Origin: Rhizobiales bacterium 2SD
GTDB lineage: Bacteria > Pseudomonadota > Alphaproteobacteria > Rhizobiales > Beijerinckiaceae
Length of the DNA: 64,000 nt
Assembly: GCA_005502805.1 (NCBI GenBank)
Contig: SCMY01000010.1
Span: 1-64,000 of the forward strand
Direction of reading: 5' to 3'
The translations under genes and the position numbers were made by a program. The notes beneath the pieces are model-generated. The model was given only the letters and a program-made list of their open reading frames with translations, had not been told where the DNA came from and made no database searches. The stretch's first letter is position 1. The number at the start of each line of letters is the position of its first letter. Positions 55,008 through 64,000 of this stretch are shown in pieces.

Positions 55008-55874
55008 ATGAACCCAGCCGCGAACACATTGCTCCCGATCTTCGATCTCGAAGCGCTCGGACACAACCGGTTCCAGGGTCGCAGCCCAGACAATGGCTGG
55101 ACGCGCGTCTTCGGCGGCCAGGTGATCGGCCAGGCGCTCTATGCCGCCTGCAAGACGGTCGACGAGCGCTCGCCGCATTCACTCCACGCCTACTTCATGC
55201 TGCCGGGCGATCCGACGATCCCGATCGTCTACGAGGTCGAGCGCTTGCGCGACGGCGGCTCATTCTCGACCCGGCGCGTACTGGCATTGCAGAAGGACGC
55301 AGCGATCTTCGCAATGTCGGCGTCCTTCCAGATCGCCGAGCCCGGCTACGATCACCAGATGCCGATGCCCGCGGTGCCGATGCCGGAGGAGCTTCCCGAT
55401 CGCGACGGCATGGAGCGCGACGTGCTCCCGCATATGCCCGAGGCCGTGCGGGCCTATTACCGGCGCGAGCGACCGATCGACATCCGCCCCGTGGAGTTGA
55501 GTCGTTACGCTTCGGACGCCCCTCGCGAGCCGAAGTTCAACGTCTGGGTCAAGGCAACGCAGAAGCTGCCGGACGAGCCGGCGCTGCATCAGAGTGTCCT
55601 CGCCTACGCATCCGACCTGCTGCTGCTCGATTCCAGCTTGATCGCCCACGGCACCAGCGTTTTCGACCGGCGGGTCCAGAGCGCGAGCCTCGACCATGCC
55701 ATGTGGTTCCACCGCCCCTTCCGGGCCGATGACTGGCTGCTCTACGCGCAGGACAGCCCCTCGGCCTCGGGTGCGCGCGGCTTCTCCCGCGGGCTGATCT
55801 TCGACCGGCAGGGGCATCTCGTCGCCTCGGTGGCGCAGGAAGGCCTGATCCGGCCGCGCCCCGATCGCGCCTGA
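55008..55874 (+). CDS. tesB: Acyl-CoA thioesterase II
   Basis: Double hot-dog thioesterase (288 aa) that hydrolyses medium- and long-chain acyl-CoA. The N-terminal half has FGGQVIGQALYAA and HSLHAYFMLPGDP, and the C-terminal half has LDHAMWFHRPFRADDWLLY, both conserved in TesB. The ATG at 55008 is 120 bases from the divergent UbiH-like start. Length and blocks match E. coli TesB (286 aa). Confidence 0.96.
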   Translation: MNPAANTLLPIFDLEALGHNRFQGRSPDNGWTRVFGGQVIGQALYAACKTVDERSPHSLHAYFMLPGDPTIPIVYEVERLRDGGSFSTRRVLALQKDAAIFAMSASFQIAEPGYDHQMPMPAVPMPEELPDRDGMERDVLPHMPEAVRAYYRRERPIDIRPVELSRYASDAPREPKFNVWVKATQKLPDEPALHQSVLAYASDLLLLDSSLIAHGTSVFDRRVQSASLDHAMWFHRPFRADDWLLYAQDSPSASGARGFSRGLIFDRQGHLVASVAQEGLIRPRPDRA

Positions 55875-55991
55875 GCGATAGCCGCCTGCTTTCACAGCAT
55901 CTGCCTAATTTTTGATCAATTCAGCGCGCTGAAGGCCGCCTGATCATGGCGGAATCGCGGCATTGCCCGCTCATGCGTCACATCCGCCGGT

Positions 55992-56007
55992 TGGCACGAG
56001 CCTTGAA
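55992..56007 (+). promoter_or_regulatory. Sigma-54 promoter of glnK-amtB
   Basis: TGGCACG at 55992-55998, four bases (AGCC) and TTGAA at 56003-56007 match the -24/-12 consensus TGGCACG-N4-TTGCA, with only the C of the -12 element changed. The spacing is exact. It lies 97 bases before the glnK ATG, where nitrogen-regulated P-II genes usually have such a promoter. No clear NtrC site was seen between it and tesB. Confidence 0.8.
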
Positions 56008-56104
56008 AGGTCTCCTCCGACGCGCCTGCCGCAAAGGGCGCGAGAGGCGCAACGACGTCGCTTGGATCGCGGTCCGACGGCGCACAAGCGGGGGTAACCC
56101 AGCC

Positions 56105-56443
56105 ATGAAGATCGTGATGGCTATCATCAAGCCGTTCAAGCTCGAGGAGGTGCGCGACGCGCTCACCGCCATCGGCGTGCACGGACTGACCGTGACCGAA
56201 GTGAAGGGCTATGGCCGCCAAAAGGGCCATACCGAAATCTATCGCGGCGCCGAATACGCCGTGAGCTTCCTGCCGAAGATCAAGATCGAGGTCGCGGTCA
56301 GCGACGACCTCGTCGGCAAGGTGATCGAGGCGATCACCGCTGCCGCGCGCACCGGCCAGATCGGCGACGGCAAGATCTTCGTCTCGTCGATCGAGAAGGC
56401 CGTGCGCATCCGCACCGGCGAGACCGACGGCGACGCCCTCTGA
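56105..56443 (+). CDS. glnK: P-II family nitrogen regulator GlnK
   Basis: P-II signal protein (112 aa) that blocks AmtB when nitrogen is plentiful. The T-loop site of uridylylation is Tyr51 in YRGAEYAVSF, and the GRQKGHTE and C-terminal TGETDGDAL segments fit GlnK/GlnB. The ATG at 56105 follows a 5' region with the sigma-54 promoter; a longer reading from 55946 is not real. It is 26 bases upstream of amtB, which supports GlnK rather than GlnB. Confidence 0.97.
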   Translation: MKIVMAIIKPFKLEEVRDALTAIGVHGLTVTEVKGYGRQKGHTEIYRGAEYAVSFLPKIKIEVAVSDDLVGKVIEAITAAARTGQIGDGKIFVSSIEKAVRIRTGETDGDAL

Positions 56444-56469
56444 TTCCCGACCTTCCCAGGAGTTTCACG

Positions 56470-57948
56470 ATGAACAACAAGACCCTTAACCGGGCCGGGC
56501 TGGTCGGGCTCATGCTCACTGCCATGGCCGGCGCCGCGCTGGCGCAAGCGCCGGCCGCGCCGCCCGCCCCCGTGCCCAACAAGGGCGACGTCGCCTTCAT
56601 GATGAGCTCGACGATCCTCGTCCTGCTCATGACCGTACCCGGCCTGGCCCTGTTCTATGGCGGCCTCGTCCGCTCCAAGAACATGCTCTCGGTGCTGACC
56701 CAGGTCTTCGCCATCGTCTGCATCGTCTGCCTGATGTGGGTCGTCTTCGGCTATTCGCTCGCCTTCACCAATGGCGGCGGCCTCAATGACTTCGTCGGCG
56801 GCTTCTCCAAGGCCTTCCTGCGCGGCGTCGACGGCAATTCGACCGCCGCGACCTTCTCCAACGGCGTCGTCATCCCGGAATATATCTACATCGCCTTCCA
56901 GATGACCTTCGCCTGCATCACGCCGGCCCTCATCGTCGGCGCCTTCGCCGAGCGCATGAAGTTCTCGGCGCTGCTGCTCTTCATCGTGCTCTGGGTCGTC
57001 TTCATCTACTTCCCGATGGCCCACATGGTCTGGTACTGGGGCGGGCCCGACGCGGTCGGCAATGCCGCCAAGGCGCTGGCCGAGGCCGGCACTGACGGCA
57101 AGGCGGCGGCGCAAGGCGCGCTCGACGCTGTGAACGCCGATGCCGGCATGCTGTTCAAATGGGGCGCGCTCGACTTCGCCGGCGGCACCGTCGTGCACAT
57201 CAATGCCGGCATCGCGGGTCTCGTCGGCTGCGTCCTGATCGGCAAGCGCATCGGCTTCGGCCGCGAGCTGATGGCCCCGCATTCGCTGACCATGACGTTG
57301 ATCGGCGCCGCCCTGCTCTGGGTCGGCTGGTTCGGCTTCAATGCCGGCTCCAACCTCGAAGCCAACGGCACCGCCGCGCTCGCCATGATCAACACCTTCG
57401 TCGCCACTGCGGCGGCGGCGGTCGCCTGGCTGTTCGTCGAATGGGCGGTGAAGGGCAAGCCCTCCATGCTCGGCATGGTCTCGGGTGCGGTCGCCGGCCT
57501 CGTCGCCGTCACTCCGGCGGCGGGCTTTGCCGGCCCGATGGGCTCGATCGTGCTCGGCCTCGTCGCCGGCGCAATCTGCTTCGTCTTCTGCTCGACGGTG
57601 AAGAATGCCCTCGGCTACGACGACTCGCTCGACGTCTTCGGCATCCACTGCGTCGGCGGCATCATCGGCGCACTGGCGACCGGCATCCTCGTCAACCAGG
57701 CGCTCGGCGGCGCCGGCATCCCTGACTACTCGACCAAGCCCGGCGAGCTGGTCGCCGCGACCTACGAGTTCGGCACCGCCTTCATGGCCCAGCTCAAGGC
57801 GGTGCTGTTCACCATCGTCTTCAGCGGTGTCGGTTCGGCGATTCTCTACAAGATCGTCGACGTGATCGTCGGCCTGCGCGTCGCGCCCGACCAAGAGCGC
57901 GAAGGCCTCGACATCGCCGAGCACGGCGAGCGCGCCTATCACGACTGA
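56470..57948 (+). CDS. amtB: Ammonium transporter AmtB
   Basis: Trimeric ammonium channel (492 aa). A signal peptide (ending near LAQAPA) is followed by the Amt core of 11 membrane helices. Family blocks include LFYGGLVRSKNMLS, the GG-rich FAGGTVVHINAGIAGLVG with its conserved pore His, and DSLDVFGIHCVGGIIGAL with the second pore His. An AGGAG site precedes the ATG. It is the partner of GlnK upstream and ends at a strong terminator. Confidence 0.97.
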   Translation: MNNKTLNRAGLVGLMLTAMAGAALAQAPAAPPAPVPNKGDVAFMMSSTILVLLMTVPGLALFYGGLVRSKNMLSVLTQVFAIVCIVCLMWVVFGYSLAFTNGGGLNDFVGGFSKAFLRGVDGNSTAATFSNGVVIPEYIYIAFQMTFACITPALIVGAFAERMKFSALLLFIVLWVVFIYFPMAHMVWYWGGPDAVGNAAKALAEAGTDGKAAAQGALDAVNADAGMLFKWGALDFAGGTVVHINAGIAGLVGCVLIGKRIGFGRELMAPHSLTMTLIGAALLWVGWFGFNAGSNLEANGTAALAMINTFVATAAAAVAWLFVEWAVKGKPSMLGMVSGAVAGLVAVTPAAGFAGPMGSIVLGLVAGAICFVFCSTVKNALGYDDSLDVFGIHCVGGIIGALATGILVNQALGGAGIPDYSTKPGELVAATYEFGTAFMAQLKAVLFTIVFSGVGSAILYKIVDVIVGLRVAPDQEREGLDIAEHGERAYHD

Positions 57949-57974
57949 GCGCAGGTCATCTCGCTTGCAATATC

Positions 57975-58002
57975 GCCCCGGCGGTTTCCCGCCGGGGCTT
58001 TT
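57975..58002 (+). terminator. Rho-independent terminator of glnK-amtB
   Basis: GCCCCGGCGG (57975-57984) pairs perfectly with CCGCCGGGGC (57989-57998) around a TTTC loop, followed by TTTT. It begins 26 bases after the amtB stop. Confidence 0.88.
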
Positions 58003-58011
58003 CATTGGCAT

Positions 58012-58356
58012 CTATGCTTGGCGGCTCTCGATACGGTCGAGCACGATCTCCAGCACCTGCACCCCCTCCGGCAATTCGATCAGGAACTCGGCATCGCGCT
58101 CGAGATGATGAATCTTGCGCGGATCGGGCCCCGCGAAGCGCGACATCGCCTCGACGCTCTCCCAATAGGAGATCGTCACGAACTCGCTCTCGGTCGCGCG
58201 ATCCTCGCGGAACATCTGCGCGCCGAGCGCTTTCCTTGCCAGCGGCCTGACACCGACCTCCAACAGATATTCGGCATAGGCATCGGCCTTCTCCGGCACG
58301 GTGCGGCCGCGCCAGATCCGGGCAATTCTCGCGATCTTGCCATCGCCATGAACCAT
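58012..58356 (-). CDS. Antibiotic biosynthesis monooxygenase (ABM) domain protein
   Basis: A 114 aa ferredoxin-fold protein of the ABM/dimeric alpha-beta barrel superfamily. It contains IARIWRGRTVPEKADAYAEYL and a later SEFVTISYWESVEAM, as in small antibiotic-monooxygenase-like domains. Such proteins form dimers and act on quinones, heme or other substrates, or have no enzyme role. The start at 58356 is chosen because an upstream reading to 58443 has no family similarity. It is divergent from ftsK. Confidence 0.8.
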   Translation of the reverse strand: MVHGDGKIARIARIWRGRTVPEKADAYAEYLLEVGVRPLARKALGAQMFREDRATESEFVTISYWESVEAMSRFAGPDPRKIHHLERDAEFLIELPEGVQVLEIVLDRIESRQA

Positions 58357-58445
58357 CTCGCCCTCCTCGCCATTGGCTATCGAAGAATGCTCTGGTCGCG
58401 GCATCGTTCCCGACACTCCCGACAGCACGTGGCGGCAGCGCAAGG

Positions 58446-58461
58446 TTAAGCGGGCCTTAAC
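58446..58461. promoter_or_regulatory. CtrA-type binding site upstream of ftsK
   Basis: TTAA at 58446-58449, seven bases and TTAAC at 58457-58461 match the consensus TTAA-N7-TTAAC of the alphaproteobacterial cell-cycle regulator CtrA, without mismatch. It sits 76 bases before the ftsK start, in the gap to the divergent ABM gene. In a sequence this GC-rich a perfect full site by chance is improbable. Confidence 0.7.
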
Positions 58462-58536
58462 CGGACCTTCCTAACCTGCCGGTTCGATGCGGCGGTTCTC
58501 GCCGCCTTCCTGACTGACGCCCGCAGACACGGCCCG

Positions 58537-61113
<2,577 letters not shown>

Positions 61114-61264
61114 GGGCCGGTGCGGCCAAGTGGCGCGAAACCGGTCCTGAAAATGCCATCAGCCCGGTGCAACCTCATCGCGAACTGATGCGTTGAACCC
61201 TTGCCGGCCCGCCTGGGCGGCACGATATTCCGCCAGAAGGCCGCCAACCGGACACCTGAGCCCC

Positions 61265-62092
61265 ATGACCATTCTCTCGCCCTTGCCAGCCCTCGCAGCC
61301 GCCGCTTTGGCGCTCGCGCTGGCTTCGGGCCAGGTCAGCGCCCAGCCGCTCGACATCAAGCCGTCGGCTCAGCCGGCCGCGCCGCGCGCTACCCAGCGCG
61401 CGATCCCGCTGCCGCCGATCCGGCCTCCGGGACTCGGCATGCCGCGCACCGATGCCATCCAGGCCGAGGCACCAGCGCCCGCAGCCGCTCCGGTCGTCGC
61501 GGCGAACAGCGAGCCGCGCGCAACCCCCGCTGCCAAACCCTCGCGGCCCAGCGCTCCCTTGTCGAAGTCCGAAGCGGTCGAGCGGCTGAACAGCTATTTC
61601 AACGGCTTCTCCACCTTGCAGGGCGACTTCATCCAGTTCGCCGCCGATGGCCGCCGCTTCGAAGGCAAGCTCTATGTCCTGCGCCCTGGGAAGATGCGCT
61701 TCGAATATCGCCCGCCGGTGACGATGGAAGTCGTCGCCGACGGCACCTCGGTCGCAATCCGCGATCGCAAGCTCGCGACCCAGGACCTCTACTCGATCGG
61801 CCAGACACCGCTGAAATTCCTGCTCAAGGAGCAGATCAGCCTCGAGCGCGACACCACCGTAACCGGCGTCAGCACCAAGGGCGATATCCTGTCGCTCAAG
61901 CTCGAGGACCGCTCGACGCTGGGCGGCACCTCGAAGATCACGCTGAACTTCGACCTCACCGCCAACGAACTCCGGCAATGGGTGGTGATCGACCCGCAGG
62001 GCTATGAGACCTCGGTCTCGCTCTACAATCTCGACACGCAGCGCCGGCCCGATCAGAAGAACTTCGTGATCGATTACCAGCGCGTGCTGTGA
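61265..62092 (+). CDS. lolA: Outer-membrane lipoprotein carrier protein LolA
   Basis: Periplasmic chaperone that ferries lipoproteins from LolCDE to the outer membrane. The 275 aa chain starts with a signal peptide (ending near GQVSA), then has a Pro/Ala-rich stretch up to about residue 98, and then the LolA domain, with SEAVERLNSYFNGFSTLQGDF, GKMRFEYRPP and a final YNLDTQRRPDQKNFVID. The Pro/Ala region is not present in E. coli LolA (203 aa). The start at 61265 is chosen because it begins the signal peptide. It follows ftsK, as in many alphaproteobacteria, by 151 bases. Confidence 0.92.
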   Translation: MTILSPLPALAAAALALALASGQVSAQPLDIKPSAQPAAPRATQRAIPLPPIRPPGLGMPRTDAIQAEAPAPAAAPVVAANSEPRATPAAKPSRPSAPLSKSEAVERLNSYFNGFSTLQGDFIQFAADGRRFEGKLYVLRPGKMRFEYRPPVTMEVVADGTSVAIRDRKLATQDLYSIGQTPLKFLLKEQISLERDTTVTGVSTKGDILSLKLEDRSTLGGTSKITLNFDLTANELRQWVVIDPQGYETSVSLYNLDTQRRPDQKNFVIDYQRVL

Positions 62093-62122
62093 GTCGAGAG
62101 GCGGCATCCCTCAACGGAGTGA

Positions 62123-62142
62123 CGGGGCGAGATTTCGCCCCG
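62123..62142. terminator. Hairpin between convergent lolA and DUF1062 genes
   Basis: CGGGGCGA (62123-62130) and TCGCCCCG (62135-62142) form a perfect 8 bp stem with a GATT loop. No T-run follows on either strand, so it may be a weak, shared terminator rather than a classic one. Confidence 0.4.
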
Positions 62143-62151
62143 CGATTGCCT

Positions 62152-62787
62152 TCAGGGTGCGGCCCCGATCGCCCGAAGCCGCCAGAACAATGCGCGGTCG
62201 GCCTCGGCCGACAGGTCGAGCGTGACGATCATGCCGGTCCCGACGCGCCGCCGCAGGACGTCGGTGCGGTCCGATGCGATCCGAAGAACGCCCTGATCCT
62301 GCAGCGCTTGCAGCCGTGTACGCGACACCGCCAGCTCCGACGCCAGAAGACGATCGAGACGCATGCTGGTTGGAAACGGGACCACCAGCTCGATCGTAAT
62401 GTTCAGCGAGGAACCACTGTCGCGCACGATCGCCTTGGCGATCTCGACCTCCGGAAACTCGTCAATTCGCGGTGATTTGCGCCTCAGTGCGTCGAGGTTG
62501 AACGCTTCTCTCTGCGCCCACCGCGGATCATTCGACTGAAGCGCCGCGAGAACCCCAGGGTCGATCTCGCGAACGGCCCGCCGTTCGAACAGCGGCCGGT
62601 TCCAGCTCCTGCCGCAATCCCGGCAGTTGTAGATCAGCCAAGCGTCGAGCCTGCGACCATTGGCATTGAGGCGGATCTTCCCGCTGGACCGAAAGGCTCG
62701 TGGTCCGCCGCAGCCGCTACAGGCGATCCAGGGTTCAGGGGCTGTCTGGGTGGTGATGGTCCATCTGACCTGAAGTGCATCGCACAT
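62152..62787 (-). CDS. DUF1062 family protein with zinc ribbon and S4-like segment
   Basis: A 211 aa protein of the DUF1062 family. The N-terminal part carries two Cys pairs, CSGCGGPRAF and CRDCGRSWNRP, which look like a zinc ribbon. The C-terminal part has RLDRLLASELAVSRTRLQALQDQGVLR, close to an S4 RNA-binding module. The start at 62787 removes an unlikely leader. Together the two modules suggest RNA binding, but the family has no firm role. It is alone on the minus strand, with a long gap upstream. Confidence 0.85.
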   Translation of the reverse strand: MCDALQVRWTITTQTAPEPWIACSGCGGPRAFRSSGKIRLNANGRRLDAWLIYNCRDCGRSWNRPLFERRAVREIDPGVLAALQSNDPRWAQREAFNLDALRRKSPRIDEFPEVEIAKAIVRDSGSSLNITIELVVPFPTSMRLDRLLASELAVSRTRLQALQDQGVLRIASDRTDVLRRRVGTGMIVTLDLSAEADRALFWRLRAIGAAP

Positions 62788-63236
62788 GAAATCTTGGTCT
62801 TCCTCTCGGAAGTTCACCAAGGTGGTGTGCGAGAAAGCCCGGCCGGGCGCGGTATGGCGATGCTTTAGCGGATTGCAGAGCAGGGACAGCGAGAGCTGTG
62901 CTGGCACATCTGGACAATGCCAAACCGGTCTCGCCACCACCCGACGAACATGGTCAGGCCGGCAGCGCGTCGCTGTCAGCCTGCACGGGTGAAACTGGAT
63001 CGAGACCGGATTTACTTAGGCAAGGTCTACCTCGGTGGGCCAATGCTCTGCGGGAGCAGAGATAGCAGATGATCGGCCCGGCGGGGAGCTTACGCACGGG
63101 GCGCAGCGAGAAGAGCGTGGGTCTGAGATATTTGCGCAACGCGGTGCGGCGCGCGGGGGAGGATTGGCACGAAGCCTTGCTTTTCCTGCCCCGGCGACCC
63201 AGTTTCCGGCTTCCCTTTCCGCCGGAATCCCTTTTC
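62788..63236. other. Gap before xthA without a recognised gene
   Basis: About 450 bases with no convincing coding frame. It has the start side of the DUF1062 gene on the left and the 5' side of xthA on the right. A TGGCACGAAGCCTTGC string near 63165-63180 resembles a sigma-54 site but has one extra base between the two elements, so it is not counted. No tRNA-like fold or repeat was seen. Confidence 0.5.
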
Positions 63237-64000
63237 GTGCAGCTCTCCGTCACCACCTGGAACATCAATTCGGTGCGCCTGCGCATCGGGATGGTCACCG
63301 AGTTCCTGAAGAACCATCAACCCGACATCCTCTGCCTGCAGGAGACCAAGACGCCGGACGAGCAGTTCCCGGCCAAGGCCTTCTCGGAGGCCGGCTATGT
63401 CCACCAGGCCTTCATCGGCAACAAGGGCTATAACGGTGTCGCCATCGTCTCGAAGCTGCCCTTCCAGGAGAAGGAAGCGATGGCGATGTGCGAGCGCAAC
63501 GACGCCCGCCACATGACCGTCGTGCTCGACAAGGGCGCCGGCGCGGCGGCCGGCATCGCCATCCATAATTTCTACATCCCGGCCGGCGGCGACATCGCCG
63601 ACCCGCAGGCCAATCCGAAATTCGCCCACAAGCTGCAGTTCCTCGACGCCATCGGCGCCTGGGGCATCGCCCGCAATCCGTCGGGACGGCCGAGCATCCT
63701 CGTCGGCGATCTCAACATCGCGCCCTACGAGCACGATGTCTGGAGCCACAAGCAGTTGCTCGACGTCGTCAGCCATACCCCCATCGAAACCACGACGCTG
63801 GAGAAGCTGCGCAGCGAGCTCGGCTGGACCGACGCCGCCCGTACGCTCCGGCCCGAACCCGAAAAGCTCTACAGCTGGTGGAGCTACCGCGCCGCCGACT
63901 GGAAGGCCTCGAACCGCGGCCGCCGGCTCGACCATATCTGGCTATCGGGCGCCCTGAAGCCGACGCTGCGCGACCTCACCTTCCTGAGCGAGGCGCGCGG
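63237..64000 (+). CDS. xthA: Exodeoxyribonuclease III (5' part, runs off the window)
   Basis: AP endonuclease and 3'-5' exonuclease of base-excision repair. The open frame starts at a GTG (63237) and is still open at the window end after 254 codons, so only the last few residues of a normal 260-270 aa enzyme are missing. Catalytic-fold motifs are visible: TTWNINSVR at the start, LQETK with the metal-binding Glu, GDLNIAP and the C-terminal GRRLDHIW with the Asp-His pair. Reading is intact with no stop in 764 bases. The GTG start has no strong ribosome site, so an alternative start is possible. Confidence 0.93.
   Translation, partial: MQLSVTTWNINSVRLRIGMVTEFLKNHQPDILCLQETKTPDEQFPAKAFSEAGYVHQAFIGNKGYNGVAIVSKLPFQEKEAMAMCERNDARHMTVVLDKGAGAAAGIAIHNFYIPAGGDIADPQANPKFAHKLQFLDAIGAWGIARNPSGRPSILVGDLNIAPYEHDVWSHKQLLDVVSHTPIETTTLEKLRSELGWTDAARTLRPEPEKLYSWWSYRAADWKASNRGRRLDHIWLSGALKPTLRDLTFLSEAR

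Noticed and set aside
56239..58011. 590-codon open frame opposite amtB
   Set aside because: Antisense shadow of amtB in a GC-rich genome; the translation is highly charged low-complexity sequence without a domain.
62786..62992. 68-codon open frame upstream of xthA
   Set aside because: No ribosome site, no recognisable composition or context; treated as non-coding.
63165..63180. Sigma-54-like string TGGCACGAAGCCTTGC before xthA
   Set aside because: It has one base too many between the -24 and -12 elements; sigma-54 spacing is strict.

Overview
The window is a GC-rich stretch of chromosome from an alphaproteobacterium, most likely of the order Hyphomicrobiales (Rhizobiales). Evidence: a complete acpXL-type very-long-chain fatty acid locus for lipid A, the DUF1476 / ATP-synthase zeta gene divergent from purC, acnA divergent from ccmA, a large NAD-specific glutamate dehydrogenase, IalB-like and DUF2794 proteins, and a CtrA-type site before ftsK. 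Bosea or a relative fits best, but the genus is inference. No phage, plasmid, transposase, CRISPR, rRNA or tRNA gene was seen. The content is core chromosome, with unusual features inside or between otherwise ordinary genes.

Layout. 0.4-6.3 kb: M23 envelope peptidase, AEC transporter, gluQ, an AlkA-like glycosylase, an HpcH/HpaI aldolase and ATP-synthase zeta. 6.6-10.4 kb: purC, purS and purQ interleaved and translationally coupled with a lipoprotein, an ankyrin-like protein, a GNAT enzyme and an unknown protein. 10.4-13.9 kb: cytochrome c maturation genes ccmABCDG on the minus strand, split between ccmB and ccmC by a ribbon-helix-helix gene and an opposing small gene around an AT-rich control region. 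14.2-23.3 kb: acnA, then acpXL, a FabZ-like dehydratase, two ketosynthase-like proteins (one lacking the catalytic Cys), a FabG-like reductase, an MDR dehydrogenase and an LpxXL-like acyltransferase. Together these should make the C28-type acyl chain and attach it to lipid A.

23.4-35.1 kb: DUF1223 protein, a lemA/TPM-domain trio, gamma-glutamyltransferase (lemA and ggt lie between inverted palindromic repeats), rlmN, ialB, a quinone oxidoreductase, two SDR enzymes and a LysR regulator. 35.1-46.8 kb: yciB/ispZ-ftsY, an RluA-type synthase, an unknown protein coupled to a CelD-like acyltransferase, phhB, thpR, an aldo/keto reductase, the TesA-YbbA-YbbP-like trio and a Bax-inhibitor-1 protein. 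46.9-58.4 kb: DUF2794, a candidate structured non-coding RNA with its own terminator (about 47433-47595), an AhpD-like protein, NAD-GDH, a Trm112-like protein, a UbiH-like monooxygenase, tesB, and glnK-amtB behind a sigma-54 promoter. 58.4-64 kb: a CtrA-type site, ftsK, lolA, a DUF1062 protein and the 5' part of xthA, cut by the window end.

The points most worth following are the candidate ncRNA, the cysteine-less ketosynthase beside an active one, the small regulator module splitting the ccm locus, the CtrA and sigma-54 sites, and a Tat-signal SDR with a palindromic LysR operator candidate. No clearly new multi-gene system was found.
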